This document shows positions 35,040 to 47,280 of a DNA stretch of 64,000 nt, piece by piece. Position numbers and translations under genes: made by a program. The stretch is taken from the NCBI GenBank assembly GCA_030765065.1, contig CM060984.1:100297488-100361487 (forward strand), read 5' to 3'. The notes beneath the pieces were generated by a model. The model saw nothing but the letters and a program-made list of their open reading frames with translations. It searched no databases and was not told where the DNA came from. Each line of letters begins with the position of its first letter. The first letter of the stretch is position 1. The DNA comes from Deroplatys truncata (lineage: Eukaryota > Arthropoda > Insecta > Mantodea > Mantidae).

Positions 35040-35610
35040 TTTTTTCTCCCTGATTATCATAGGGGACTCGGCACTGCTCCAGTAAGGATATTGTACCTAT
35101 GCCTCATAAGGGAGCGCCTCCGGGAGGGATGAGAAAATGAGAGGAGATACCGTGTGCCCGGAACCAGGAGTGACGGCACAGCAATGACAGGGTATCTACA
35201 GTCTCCAGATTGAGACTCCCCGACAGCCGGACAGGCAGACAGGACATACACTGTGTCCAACATCCCGCTCCGAAGGGGCGGTGCGTTTATCCCCGGCAAC
35301 CAGCCGAAAGCCGAAAACAAAGAATGTACCACAAGGAGCCTTTATCCCTGACCACGCCGCACCGAAATACCATCGCCGACACTTCCACCCGGAAACAGAC
35401 TTAAGCGGGTGAGGGATGAATGAAATGATGAATGGAACGAAATGGAGGGACAGAAAATTCGGCGGCTGAAAAATACCACTCCAGTATTAGCCTGATGATC
35501 CAGGAAAACTCCCGAGAAAACCCATGGGTCAGAGTGAGGAGTCGCCGGGAATCAATCCCAGGACCTCAGGAATGCGAGCCGCTCGCGTCATCGCGGCGCA
35601 ATTTCGCTCG
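35040..35610 (-). repeat. SINE-like unit, possibly two joined repeats
   Basis: GC-rich sequence ends at the right with a tRNA-like part; the minus strand reads 'gggattgattcccgg', B-box-like, near 35550-35565. A unit of this shape (tRNA-like end, phrase 'gaaaactcccgagaaaaccc', GC-rich body) is typical of insect SINEs, but no second copy is present here to define it. Confidence 0.45.
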
Positions 35611-35924
35611 TCACTTTGGGTTTTAGTCCCATATCTTGCCAAATAGGCTTCTACAGGTCCGAAAGACCCCCTAAACTTTGGCAACTAAGCGGCCTAAATG
35701 GTCTTACCAAGTCAATTTCTTGTTTAAAAGAAGACTAAGCTAAGAATGTGTTACAGTCTTACCAAATAGAGTAGATTTTTTTAAGGTCTCGGAACAAAGG
35801 GTAAGACAACGTAAGATTTTATAGACCATTACACCAAAGGACATGTTAAAATTTGCTAGAAGACAAGCTACTTATAATACTCCATCCACCATTGTCTATA
35901 TTACATCTATTCTACATATTAGTC

Positions 35925-36310
35925 TTAAGAAAGTGTATTTTTCTACCTACATCATGTTAATAGAGATAAACGTTTGCATAATTTTGATTTCATTGCTAAT
36001 TTCACTATAGCTGCAGATGGAATACAGGAGACCATAGCTACAGTCAAATTTTTAAAAGCAGATAGCTATATTTTGGTGTTGAAAATCAATACTAAGGAGA
36101 AATAATCATTCCAAAATAAGTACTGGAAGTACTGGAAAGTGCATATAAGTACTGGAAAATTCAAAACAATAGCAACGAATATAATGGAAATGGATGACGC
36201 CACAAAAAATTTGGCGTAAATTGTGTTTTTTCTACTTTTTCCATGCACTAACCCTTTTTGTCCATCTCTTATGGTTTCTCAGTTACACAAAATTATATAA
36301 AATCATACGG
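35925..36310 (+). repeat. family A repeat, old 5' half
   Basis: Diverged plus-strand 5' half ('catgttaatagagataaacg', 'gccacaaaaaatttgg', 'tctcttatggtttctcag'). It ends before the 3' half. Confidence 0.65.
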
Positions 36311-36560
36311 ATGAAGAGCATCGTCATCGCTATCCGCACAGCTGAACGGACAGGATCGGGCAGAAGGTTTCACACCCGTAAATAAACAGTTCTCTCATCA
36401 AAGTACATCCACCGCATGCGGCACACACCACCGACCAACGTGACTGGAAAGTTCGTGCTAGTATGACATCCAAGCCAACATACGCCTTCCGAGCTAGAAA
36501 ACCCAGTAAAGAATAAAAAGAAGGAAAAACGAAAAACAAAAGGACAGCCTCCAAAATGGG
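36311..36560. other. intergenic DNA, nothing recognised
   Basis: Slightly GC-richer than its surroundings. No motif or terminal structure was found. Confidence 0.3.
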
Positions 36561-36567
36561 AGTCTCG

Positions 36568-36569
<2 letters not shown>

Positions 36570-36604
<35 letters not shown>
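36570..36604. repeat. (TAA)n microsatellite
   Basis: About eleven uninterrupted trinucleotide steps. Confidence 0.95.
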
Positions 36605-36605
<1 letters not shown>

Positions 36606-36699
36606 TGGTTACAAATTAACATATACCTTAAATTTTGATCAACCCTAAGAAAACAGCCTTATCTGTCTCTACATATAACATAACTGTAAACTAAATTTT

Positions 36700-37075
36700 A
36701 CTGCTAATTTTCTTGCTTTTGCTTTTGTGGAGTTCTGTATTTTTAAGCCGTTGCCTTAGTTCTCTCATGCCAACTTTCTCGATCTTTCCAATGATCCATC
36801 TAATACTTCGGTCCCTCATCATTTGATTTACTCCGGATTTCCACGTTTTCTTTGGCCGCGCACGATTTCGATGTTTTAAGTACTTGAATTTAATGTATAT
36901 AGGATTATGATTATTCAGACGGAGGGACCTCGAGTTATTGGAATGCAGCACCGCACGTAGGCCATTGTAGGCCCCCTGTACTTCCAACGTGACCTCTGGG
37001 AGAAAGGGATGAAGGGGAGACCAGGATGATACCAATCCTGACTCGGCATGATATCCCGCCTTAGCCATCTTCAAG
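36700..37075 (-). pseudogene. possible LINE C-terminal remnant
   Basis: A 127-codon minus frame contains 'RNRARPKKTWKSGVNQMM' and a Lys/Arg-rich end. This resembles the 'GRPxxxW' stretch found after the reverse transcriptase domain in some LINEs. Without the polymerase motifs the assignment is weak. It could be chance. Confidence 0.3.
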
Positions 37076-37084
37076 CTGGGGGTC

Positions 37085-37420
37085 CCGGAATGAAACGAAC
37101 CACTTCCAGCCGGCTAGCCAAGCGCTAGAGAGAAATCTTTACAAACAGCAAATTCAACCGTCCCGCCGCAGCGCAACCATCGCCGTCGCCTGGTCCTACA
37201 ACCGTAACACGTATGAGATGAAACATGAAAGGAAATTATGGGGACAGGAAATGATAAACTGGAAATTCGTTGTAGAAGAGGAACCACGCTAGAATTTGCC
37301 CACCCACCTGGGGAAATAAAAAAAAAATCCAAGATCAGAGTGGTCGACCAGGAAGGGATCGAACCGGGACCTTCCGAATGCGAGCCTCTCACTATCGCCG
37401 AACCATTAAAGTATATAACG
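37085..37420 (-). repeat. SINE-like unit with tRNA-derived end
   Basis: The minus strand starts near 37410 with a tRNA-like head; 'ggatcgaaccgggacctt' on plus is the complement of a B-box region at about 37358-37375. It shares 'aaagatcagagt' and 'gtcgac' phrases, in the same order, with the unit at 37540-38010. Confidence 0.55.
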
Positions 37421-37539
37421 GGCTACAGTGCAATTTCTGTTTGTGTATATACGTGTGTGCACTCCTGTGTGTGTTTTGTACCTTTTCGTTTGGTTTAAAA
37501 CATACCTTATTAGGTATAGGGTATACAACGGAGTGGTAC

Positions 37540-38010
37540 CCTCGCGCACTGCAGCCTAGGCGAGATCTATTGCGGCTACCACTCCTCTGGAGGGGGTGGA
37601 GTGTAAGAACCAAGGAGGCTACAGACCGCAGACAGACAGGTTTCAGAGACGCGCGGAAGTCCGTAACATTTCCACGACCCTCTCACTACCAGAGCTACCC
37701 AGAAAGGGGGATGAACGACCAGTTCAGCCAAGCCCACTAGTGTCCACGAGGAATGCTATTTCCTTAGAGCAAGCTCCGTGCCATCTGTCCGGCACCACCG
37801 TACGTCATGGTAGAAGCACACCTAAAGATAAGAAGGAAACGGAATGGAAGGAAAATTAAGGAAAGAAAAACGTGTAAACGAGACTCCACCCCAACATTCG
37901 CTTACCGACCAAGGAAACAGCGAAAAATCAAAGATCAGAGTAGGTGGTCGACGGGAATCAAACCTACGATTTCCCGAATGCGTGCCTCACATGTTACTGC
38001 GGAGCCACTT
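37540..38010 (-). repeat. SINE-like unit with tRNA-derived end, second copy
   Basis: Same arrangement as 37085-37420: 'aaatcaaagatcagagtagg', then 'gggaatcaaacctacgattt', then 'cccgaatgcgtgcctcac'. It differs in the body, so the two are distant relatives. Confidence 0.5.
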
Positions 38011-38246
38011 TCGTTCTTATCACATATCTTAGGTTCCACTTAGTGAATAGGCTATAAAGCATCTTAATTTATTTGCCCAAAGGCGGGTTAAAGTGAGTTG
38101 CAAAATCAAAATGATAGAATTATGTCAATCATTATTTATCTTTTTAAATGCTAGGTATCAAAAATTTGAAATTAAGGTGTGTTATTTACAAATTTTGGTA
38201 GAATGAATATATAACCTTGTAACAATTGCTTCTGTTACATAGACTA

Positions 38247-39403
38247 TGTGATCAAAAGTATCCGGACACCCACACAAACATACGTTTTTCATCTTAGGTG
38301 CATTGTGCTGCCACCTACTGCCTGGTACTCATTATCCGCGACCTCAGTAGTCATTAGACATCGTGAAACAGCAGAATGGGACGATCCACACTCCTAAACA
38401 TCCCTAAGTCTACTGTTTCTGATGTGATAGTGAAGTGGAAACGTGAAGGGACATTTACAGCACAAAAGCGTACAGGCCGACCTCGTCTGTTGACTGACAG
38501 AGACCGCCAACATTTGAAGAGGGTCGTAAGGAGTAATAGGCTGACATATATCCAACCATCACACAGGAATTCCAAACTGCATCAGGATCCACCACAAGTA
38601 CTATGACAGTTAGGCATGAGGTGAATAACCTTGGATTCCATGGTCGAGCGGCTGCTCATAAGCCACACATCACGCAGGAAAATACTAAACGACGCCTCAC
38701 TTGATGTAAGGAGCGTCGACATTCATTACATGATTGAACAGTGGCAAAACGTTGTGCGGAGTGATGAATCACGGTACACAATGTGGCAATCCGATGGAAG
38801 GTTTTTGGGTACGGCGAATGCCCGGTGAACGTCATCTGCCAGCGTGTGTAGTGCCAACAGTGAAATTCGGAGGTGATGGTGTTCGTGTTTTTCCTGGAGG
38901 GGGCTTGCACCCCTTGTTGTTTTGCGTGGCACGATCACAGCGCAGACCTACATTGATATTATAAGTAAGTTCTTGCTTCCCACTGTTGAAGAGCAATTCG
39001 GTAATGGCGACTGCATCTTTCAACACGATCCCGCACCTGTTCATACTGCACGGGCTGTAGCGGAGTGGTTACACGACAATAACATCCCTGTAATGGACTG
39101 GCCTGCACAGAGTCCTGACTTGAATCCTGTAGAACACTTTTGGGATGTTTTGGAACGCCAACTTCGTGCCAGGCCTCACCGACCTACATCGATACCTCTC
39201 CTCAGTTCCGCACTCGGTGAAGAATGGACTGCCATTCCCCAAGAAACCTTCCAGCACCTGATTGAAAGTATGCCTGCGAGAGTGAACGCTGTCATCAAGG
39301 CGAAGGGTGGGCCAACACCATATTGACTTCCAGCATTACCGATGGAGGGCGCCACGAACTTCTACGTCATTTTCAGCCAGGTGTCCGGATACTTTTGATC
39401 ACG
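38247..39403 (+). mobile_element. Tc1-like DNA transposon
   Basis: Terminal inverted repeats of about 26 bp ('GTGATCAAAAGTATCCGGAC' at both ends) flank a decayed transposase. TA lies outside each end (38245-38246, 39404-39405). The length of 1157 bp is a little short of a usual intact Tc1-like element (about 1.3-1.6 kb). A hAT MITE is inserted just beyond the right end. Confidence 0.9.
38376..39326 (+). pseudogene. Tc1-like transposase, frameshifted
   Basis: Order of parts: a helix-turn-helix piece ('PKSTVSDVIVKWKREGTF', then 'RTGRPRLLTDRDRQHLKRVV') in the frame starting at 38376; 'VVRSDESRYTMWQSDGR' with the first catalytic Asp near 38765; 'MPGERHLPACVVPTVKFGG' in a third frame near 38820; then an open 134-codon stretch (38922-39326) with 'FQHDPAPVHTA' (second Asp) and 'SPDLNPVEHFWD' (Glu, D34E spacing). 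At least three frame changes break it. The enzyme would bind the inverted repeats and cut and paste at TA. Confidence 0.88.
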
Positions 39404-39408
39404 TAGTG
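39401..39408. repeat. 8-bp target-site duplication of the hAT MITE, left copy
   Basis: 'ACGTAGTG' here is repeated at 39564-39571. The left copy contains the last bases and TA of the Tc1-like element, so the MITE inserted after it. Confidence 0.9.
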
Positions 39409-39563
39409 CAGAGGTGGCGAAAAAGTGCTTCGCGAGTTATTTTGACTCGCAGGCGCCGTTCCCTCTCTGCAACCGTCCCTTTGTTTTTCACGTGCTATGA
39501 GTGATGCAGTGCGTGTTGCATATGGAAGGAAGTCGCGGAAGGAAGTCGTTTTTGCCACCCTTG
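39409..39563. mobile_element. hAT-type MITE, copy 1
   Basis: A 155-bp element beginning 'CAGAGGTGGCGAAA' and ending 'TTTTTGCCACCCTTG', flanked by a perfect 8-bp duplication (ACGTAGTG). CAG termini and 8-bp targets are hAT hallmarks. It has no coding capacity. Copy 2 is at 44077-44228 in the other orientation. Confidence 0.88.
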
Positions 39564-39571
39564 ACGTAGTG
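39564..39571. repeat. 8-bp target-site duplication of the hAT MITE, right copy
   Basis: Second 'ACGTAGTG'. Confidence 0.9.
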
Positions 39572-39983
39572 TATATCGGTTTCGTTGTGAAACAGTGTAA
39601 TTCCAATGGCATTGTAATTATAAGAGAGATACAAAGTTTCTGTACTTTTAAATCCGTTACTTGTGTTTTCATTTTTATTAGCATCCCAGTAAAAGCAGAT
39701 CTCCTACGGATATTCCAAACATAGTTGTAAGTTGCACAAAGGGGAGAGAAATACAGAGTGAGAGTGGGGCGAGTGTATAGAAGGGAAGGGAGTCAGGGTT
39801 GCAAATTTAGCGACTTCCCCACCCCCAGATCTTTTGGTCTTGCAGCGAAAAATATTTCATTCAGCTTAGCTGTAGTTCTAGCTGCTTTTAAATAAACAGT
39901 TAATTGTAAAATCGGATACTTTTATCATAGTTGCCGAGGTACATCATGCTGATATTCGTATTTCTAAACTTACCTACTGCATT
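39572..39983. other. intergenic DNA, nothing recognised
   Basis: A purine-rich stretch of about 60 bp lies near 39735-39795. No frame of note. Confidence 0.4.
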
Positions 39984-40937
39984 AAAAAAATCTGTTGTGT
40001 TACACTCACATGACTTTCTCTACTCTTGTACAAACTATTTTTACAAACTCTTGTTCTCTATCTATTTCATATTAATCGAGATAAACATTTGCAGAAACAA
40101 TCTTTTGACACGCAAAGAGAATTACATTTTACACATAGCGACCAGTTCTAAAAATATTTGATTATCGCTTAAAGCGTACTATGTTCCCCTTGTTTTGTAT
40201 TTGCAAGGGCAGTATAGAAATACAGTAGCCTATAAGCATAGAAATATCTCTTAATAGCTGGTTGCTATGTGCAGCACCATTCTCTTTGCCATAGACTAAT
40301 ACTCTTTGCACATCCAAGACAAAAAAATAAATAACGAATTCCCATTTGAGAAAATAAGTATTGAAAAATTTAAGGGAATAACAAGCAATATCTCGAAAAT
40401 GGTTCACTCAACAACAAAAAATGTATATGACATAAATTGTGTATTTTAACGCGATCTACATCTTTTGTGTAGCAACATTTTGTCTATCTGTTATGGTTTA
40501 CCAGTTATGCAAAAGTCGTTCACAATGAAGAATGCTTTTGGAGACATTCCCAGAAAATTCGAGATATACATTTCAATTGTCATGAAAATATCTTAAACAT
40601 ATGATATTTTAATCAAAATCGTTAGAGCCATTTTTGAGAAAATTAAAATTTTCGAAAAATGTTCCATGTAAAGGGTAATCTGGGGTGGGGGGATTTTCTT
40701 GAAAACCTTCGTTCGCATCTCTGGAAGATATTGAACCTAAATACCAAGTTTGGTGTTTATCCGACTGTTCATTTCTGAGTTATGCTGTTCACAGACACAC
40801 ACACGGACATGTTTCCAAAAATGCTTTTTTTGGATCCATGGGGTTTCAAAACATATATTTCCGGTGAAATCTCGGTATCGAATTTTTGGGTGGAATACAA
40901 TACTTCCCCTACTTACTATACGTAGTAGAGAAGGTAA
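39984..40937 (+). repeat. family A repeat, full-length copy
   Basis: Runs from 'tctgttgtgttacactca' to 'acgtagtagagaaggtaa'. It keeps about 100 bp near 40090-40330 that the array copies lack or shorten, so it represents a longer variant. Confidence 0.85.
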
Positions 40938-42918
40938 ACTCTTCAGGCTAGTTGTAATATTGTGTGTGGGGTAGAAGTTTTGTTTTACAAGATGAAAGGT
41001 AATGCTGATTGCATATTTGCACTCATTTTACACGTGACTAAAAAAGAACGATACAAATTTACAAACCATTCAAGATAGGCCAACGAACCAAGCATGAAAA
41101 TACAGCACAATTCTTAAAATCTCATTCGTAATCAGAGCTGTTCACTATGTTCTTGCTGCACTGTACTAGGACTGCTAGTGTAACAATGGCGTCTGATTGG
41201 TAGAAAGCATCCTGTGTTGGAATTGGCAAAGACAGATTTCATCACAACAGTTCCTACAAAGCTTTCCTAAAGATCCTCCATCTCGAAATAACATCTACCG
41301 TTGATACGTCAGGTTCAAGAAACTGGTTCTGTGTGTAAACGAAAGAGCTCAGGGCATGAAATGCTATATCGTGTATGGCAGAAACTCGATTATTGCCTGG
41401 ACGTATGTGTAAGGCACGCGGTTCATACATTGGATGTTTATGAATCCACGTGATGCAAGTAAAATTTTGAAGGTTGTGCTGTATTTTGACGCCTCTTACA
41501 TTGTCCTACCTTCAATGGTTTATTCAAAATAAAGGCGTAAAGTTATTTCCTTCCTTTTTGACTCCCTCTGTTTATTTTATGTAGACGTCATTTCAATCCT
41601 CTGCTGTGTGTAGATGGAAGGTCCTGGTTTCGAAGGTCATTAATAGTAATATCGTACTAAAAGGGTGATGTAGGGATGTTGAAAAGGAAGGGGGAGGGAG
41701 GAAGAAACCGTGAGAAAGCGGGAGAAGAGACGGAGAAGAACATCTATATTTAAGCCAATAACGGAAGCAGAGCTGCGGAATCTGCCAGTGTGTAAATAAA
41801 ATTACTTAAATATGCAAGAGTTCAGTAGAATGAAGCAGTTTATGCCTGTCAGCATCGCATTTACACGAAGCGCAAGTGTTAAATATATATTTTTTCGTTG
41901 AGTGTACGAGTAGGGCCTATATTTCTTTAAGCTACAAAACAGAGATTACGCTTCAAGCTGCGGTGCTAGTGATTTCGTATTATCTGAGCAAATATCCTGT
42001 TTTTGTTTTATCGTCAATGTTGTTGAAGCCCGTGTTTTGTGTTGATTTTGTGCAGCCGAAGCTTCTCTCTGTGCAAACAATCAGTCTCAAACATTTTCTC
42101 CACAAAGAATAACCTCGAAACCGGCAAAGAAAAACGGAAGTGATAAAAGAACAACTTTCGAGTCGGTTGCTTGGTAATGCGGCAGGGGAATCACCCTTCT
42201 GTTTACTGACGAGGCAATCACTGACCTGAGGATGGCAGCCACTACATTTGCTTGCTGTTTGATGAAGCAACATAACATCATGGGATGGGATGGGGAAATT
42301 GATTACCACTTACCCTCTCCACTATTGCATATAATAGATAAACCACGACCCCTTGTGCTGCTGATGAACTGAATAACATATCTGAAGTACAACGAACAAT
42401 ACACATAGGACTGTCGGTCCGCAAGGTCATGATTCTGGCAGGAATGCTAATAGTCGACATTTCAGAAAATAATTCATCTACACCGCGATATCTAAACCCT
42501 GTTTCGTATAACCTTGCCCCGCTGATATTTATTCATGCGCGCTCCATTTCCTTTCCCTTTCTCCTGATTGGTTAATGGCGATGAATAACCCTGTGCAATG
42601 CAAGGTCAGCGATAAAAAAACACTCTGTCGTGATAGATTCACGTGCTTTCGTCATCTTGGGAGTCGGGTTTAAACCGAAGGATCCTCCTATATATTTTTT
42701 TATGTGAATGGCATGCATTCCAAATGCATTAACGCTGTTACATAATATATTTGATTCATACGGCTATGAAAATGCAAATTGACAATTTTCTTCCAATAAC
42801 TTAAGATAAATCGCTAAACAAACTATTCCAAGACAGCAGCCAATGCTAGTACACGTGACAGTTAAGAACACTGGGTAGTTGTTTGGGTCAAATAATATAT
42901 TTTTTGTTTTTAAGTTTA
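40938..42918. other. intergenic DNA, about 2 kb, nothing recognised
   Basis: A purine-rich stretch is at about 41684-41742. Several frames of 60-109 codons have no motif. No terminal inverted or tandem repeat was seen. Confidence 0.35.
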
Positions 42919-43812
42919 AAAAATCTGATGTGCTAGACTCACATGACTTTCTCTACTCTTGTACGAACTATTTTTACAAACGTTTATTCTCCATATGCTT
43001 CATGTTAATCGAGATATCGAGATGTCAATCTTATTGCTAATTTTCTTGTAGATGCAAGGGGAACATGGTAGGTTATAAGCGATAGTCAAATCTTTTAAGC
43101 GCTGGTTGCTATGTGGCGCATTCTATTCTGTTTGCATATCCAGGACATAAAAAATTGAATAACGAATTTGAGAAAAAGTATAAGTATTGGAAAATTTAAG
43201 GAAATAACAAGCAACATCTCGAAAATGGTTCACTCAACTAAAAAAATGTATATGACATAAGTTGTGTATTTTAACGCGATCTACATTTTTTGTGTAGTAA
43301 AATTTTGTCTATCTCTTATGGTTTACCAGTTATGCAAAAGTCGTTCACAATAAAGAATACTTTTGGAGACATTCCCAGGAAATTCAAGATATGCATTTTA
43401 TTTGTCATAAAAATATCTTAAACATATGATATTTTAATCAAAATCGTTAGAGCCATTTTTGAGAAAATTAAAATTTTCGAAAAATTTTCCATCTAAAGGG
43501 TACTCTGGGGTGGGAGGATTTTCTTGAAAACCTTCGTGTCGCATCCCTGGAAGATACTGAACCTAAATACCAAGTTTGGTGTTTATCCGACTGTTCGTTT
43601 CTGAGTTATGCTGTTCACAGACAGACACACAGACACACAGACACACAGACACAGACAGACACACAGATACACACACGGACATGTTTCCAAAAATGCTTTT
43701 TTTTGGATTCAGGGGGCCTCAAAACATGTATTTCCGGTGAAATCTCGGTATCGAAATTTTGGGTGGAATACAATACTTCCCCTACTTACTATACGTAGTA
43801 GAGAAAGTAAAA
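42919..43812 (+). repeat. family A repeat, full-length copy with long microsatellite
   Basis: Runs from 'tctgatgtgctagactca' to 'acgtagtagagaaagtaa'. The ACAC/AGAC core spans about 43617-43680. Very similar to the array units, so probably recent. Confidence 0.88.
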
Positions 43813-44068
43813 ACTAGAACCTCTCAGCTTTCAAAATATATATGTCATGCTGGGTTTTCCTATTCATAAGGGGCTTTAATTTTGACATTAAATATGGCGG
43901 CGCATAGACCAGGCCCCTTCACAATAACCTACAAGGCTACGAAGCACATGCGCTTGCTTCTTTCTAAATCTTGGTGTTATGAGGTGGTACATTTTTTTTT
44001 GTTAAGTTTAACTCTGGCCTTACATTGTATGTATTTGGTTACATTGTCAGAAGGCCATTATTTGCTTC

Positions 44069-44076
44069 CTCTATGA
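44069..44076. repeat. 8-bp target-site duplication of hAT MITE copy 2, left
   Basis: 'CTCTATGA', repeated at 44229-44236. Confidence 0.85.
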
Positions 44077-44228
44077 TAAGGGTGGCGAAAACGCTTGCCT
44101 TCCGCGAGTCACCCAATATGCAACATACACCACTCAGCAGCACATGGAAAACAAATGAATGGACGGCTAGAAAAGGACTTGCGCCTGCGAGTTACAGTGC
44201 CTCACGAGTCGCGCTTTCGCCACCGCTG
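44077..44228. mobile_element. hAT-type MITE, copy 2
   Basis: A 152-bp element reading 'TAAGGGTGGCGAAAACGC' at the left and 'GCTTTCGCCACCGCTG' at the right. Its reverse complement matches copy 1 (39409-39563) through the termini and the 'actcgcaggcgc' block. Flanked by a perfect 8-bp duplication. Confidence 0.87.
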
Positions 44229-44236
44229 CTCTATGA
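44229..44236. repeat. 8-bp target-site duplication of hAT MITE copy 2, right
   Basis: Second 'CTCTATGA'. Confidence 0.85.
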
Positions 44237-44580
44237 TTTTATAGTGAGAAGTTGGCGGTAAAGTGTTTTGTTGATTTTCAGTGTTTTGAGTGTTGTTTTT
44301 CGGATGTTTACACAAAGTAACATTGCGAAACAAAATGGAAAGAGTGAAGAAATTTGGAGAACGTAAATTGTATTTACCTATTTATTATTTTTAATTCTAT
44401 TATGTTTTATAAATAAAAGTTTATTATTAATTCATTTTTTTTATTTTTTGTATCAGTTGTATTTTTAATTAATATTGATTTTTTTGCTGAATAAGATTGT
44501 TATATATTAATCTTGTTCTTCTTGTCTCAATTATACTAATTTTATTTAACGTAATAAACTTTGGTAATCAGCATTAGAAA

Positions 44581-46190
44581 ATGCCAGTAAAATCAAATAA
44601 AGCACAACGTAATCCTATACAACCTGGTCACAGTGCAAGTTCCCGGAAAATTCAGATTAATGACAATAACTACAACCCAAACCCCAGTTTATTTATTACG
44701 GACAATATAAGTATTACAGTGGGCTTAAACTTACTCATTTCCTTAATAAATAAAGCCTGCAAAGGTATATATTGTAATGAATAATGCAGCCGAACACTTG
44801 CACAAGACGAACTAGAAAGAAGGGGGCTAGCTTCTGAATTAAAAATTGTGTGCAATAAGTAGGCCTGTCACATCCAATATGACGTCTATAAAGCATGGCA
44901 GTTGCGTGTATAGCATGAGGTGCATTGGCGAAGGTCAGAATACTGCAAAAACTTTCTGTGCACTAATGGACCTGCCACCGCGAAAAACAAAATTTATGCC
45001 ATATATAAAAATCCTTGTAAGTACACTAAACACAGCTGCTGACAGTTCAATGCTCTGTGCAGTGCAAGGGGCCATAACCCTAAATGACAGCAACACAGAT
45101 ATAGCTATAGCATTGGATGGAACTTGGCAAATAAGGGGTCACAATTCCTCCAACTGTGCTGTAACAGCAATATCCTTGAATGATGGAAAGGTAATTGATG
45201 TCCATCCCATGTCCAAAACTTGCTCTTTATGCCACGGAAACAGTAACTTAGAACACAATTATTGCAGCATCAATTGCAAAGGATACAATGGAGGAATGGA
45301 AGCAGCAGGTGCATTGGAAATTTTCAGTCGCTCTGTATCCACATGTAAAGTAAGGTATACCCGTTACCTAGGAGATGGAGATTCCATAAGCTATCAGTAT
45401 GCCAATTCATTTCAAGTTTATGGAAATAAAATTCAGATTAGAAAATTAGAATGTATAGGGCATGTACAGAATAGGATTAAGATCTAGATTAAGATAATTG
45501 AAGGACTTGAAAGGAAAACTACTTTCACATGAGAAACAATTATATGGCAGAGGGCTTTTATCAAATGCAGATATTGAACTGTTGCAAAGGCATTGTGGCT
45601 TAGCTATTAGGAGAAAAGCTGGAAATGAAGAAAGGAAATGAAAAAGCTATATGGGCAATTTATTTCCACAAATTGTCTACAGATGAGTCTCCTGTGCCCC
45701 AAAGGTCCAGATTCAGGATGTGATTTCAAAAAATCACAAATTACTGGAGAAGCATATAAGCATAATCATTCTCTGTCAGAAGCCATGCTGCTTGGAATAA
45801 AACAAGTTTTCAGGGATCTTGCCAAGGAGGAACTGTTGGAAAAATGTCTTCATAGCCGCATATACATTTCAATGAAAGTTTTCAGCATGTAATTTGGGAT
45901 CCCATCCTAAAACCGTTTGTATTGGAGCCAGTACATTAAAACTGGGTGTTTTGGTTGCAGTAGTGTGCTTTAATGATAACTGCAGCAGCAGAATTAAAGT
46001 ATATGAACAACTTTGGGTAACAGTGGGAGAAACATGAAAATGACACTAAAGGAAATAGATAATAGAAGGGTCATCGAAGCAGAAAAATATATACAAAACA
46101 TGTCTAAAAAGGCCAGAGTTGTGAAGAGACATGAAAAAAAAAGTGAGGAAAGGGCAAAGGATATGGATTATGGATCAGGGATGTTCTACC
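44581..46190 (+). pseudogene. Mutator-like transposase (insect type), decayed
   Basis: The first open piece (44581-44784) ends with a Cys-bearing 'LINKACKGIYCNE'. The main piece (44846-45487) has 'KTFCALMDLPP', 'IALDGTWQIRGH' (first catalytic Asp), a Cys/His cluster ('CSLCHGNSNLEHNYCSINC'), 'YNGGMEAAGALEIFSRS', 'YLGDGDSISY' (second Asp) and 'LECIGHVQNR'. Then 45638-45892 gives 'LCPKGPDSGCDFKK' and 'FRDLAKEELLEKCLH', and 46013-46190 a Lys/Glu-rich end with 'DYGSGMF'. The order matches the Mutator-like transposase domain widespread in insect genomes. Several stops and frameshifts separate the pieces. No terminal inverted repeats were identified. Confidence 0.82.
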
Positions 46191-46359
46191 TTGGTGAGTC
46201 ACTGCTGTTAGGTACACATTTATCTTTAAATGCAGATTACTGTAATTTGTATTTTTCATATTTTAGGTGGATTTTTCTCAGCAACCCATTAAGCTACATA
46301 GATGAAATTTTACTGGTACTTTCTCAGTACAAGGGCTATTGCACCTAAAATTATTTAAC

Positions 46360-47278
46360 AGATTGCTAATCGTAATTTATTAAAAAAAATATGTATCTAA
46401 AAATTAGCATGAATTTTGTGTTCATTATATAACATTTTGAGGAGGGAGATTTTATTCATGTTTAAGAAACAAATTTAGATGTAAATTGTGAAATAGTACA
46501 TTATTAAATCATACAAAAATTCACTGAAAAATAATGTATACTTTTAGAGAAAAGTGTAACTGAATATACCCCTACCAGTGATAATTTTAAAACTCCTTAT
46601 ATTATTTATGATATGTGTGTAACATTAACTTTTAACACACTTGAGTAATTTATCATGCATTATGTTTGGAGGAAATTGCAGTATTCAGGGCGAAAGTGTA
46701 ATTTAATTTTGTTAAATAGTTGTTGAGAAACTTAAAATAAAATCTGGCACCCAAACAGCAGTCAGAAACCGCCTTGTGCCCTTAAGAGATACGGGGAAAA
46801 GTTATATGGAACAGGGTTTAGCCGCTTACTCGCTCCTCTTGCTACGCTTAAGGCTATATTACCAAATTTGGAGAACTATTCTCTCAAGATTAAAGTGAAG
46901 AGGTTGCGAAACTCAAAAGTTGGAAGTTATTCACTTTGATATGCTATATTTAGTGTATATAAACGACTCACTCTCCTCAAACAAGTATGTGACCACCTCT
47001 TCGGGGTTGGATCATTTTCGCTGGAGGAGAAAGGGGAAAATGAAGAATCGTTCACATCTCCCAGTAAGGCGACGAGGCTGTCAATGACGTTTTTCACTTC
47101 CAGTAACAAAAGTTATACTCTCAAGCTGAGACGGAGTTTTGGTATCTGATTAATTACTAACAATTAAATGAATTCTGACCATGATTAATAACGTTGATTA
47201 CAATATTTATATCACAGATACTAAGCCATGACTGATAACATCAATATGCGTATGCATATTCATGTAAATATTATATTA
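46360..47278. other. intergenic DNA, nothing recognised
   Basis: May include the 3' end of the Mutator-like element, but no matching terminus was seen. The 60-codon minus frame near 46927 has no motif. Confidence 0.35.
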
Positions 47279-47280
47279 TA

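Noticed and set aside
37085-38010. Protein-coding gene in the GC-richer 37-38 kb region (frames up to 120 codons)
   Set aside because: Frames overlap on both strands, match no domain, and coincide with SINE-like units with tRNA-like ends.
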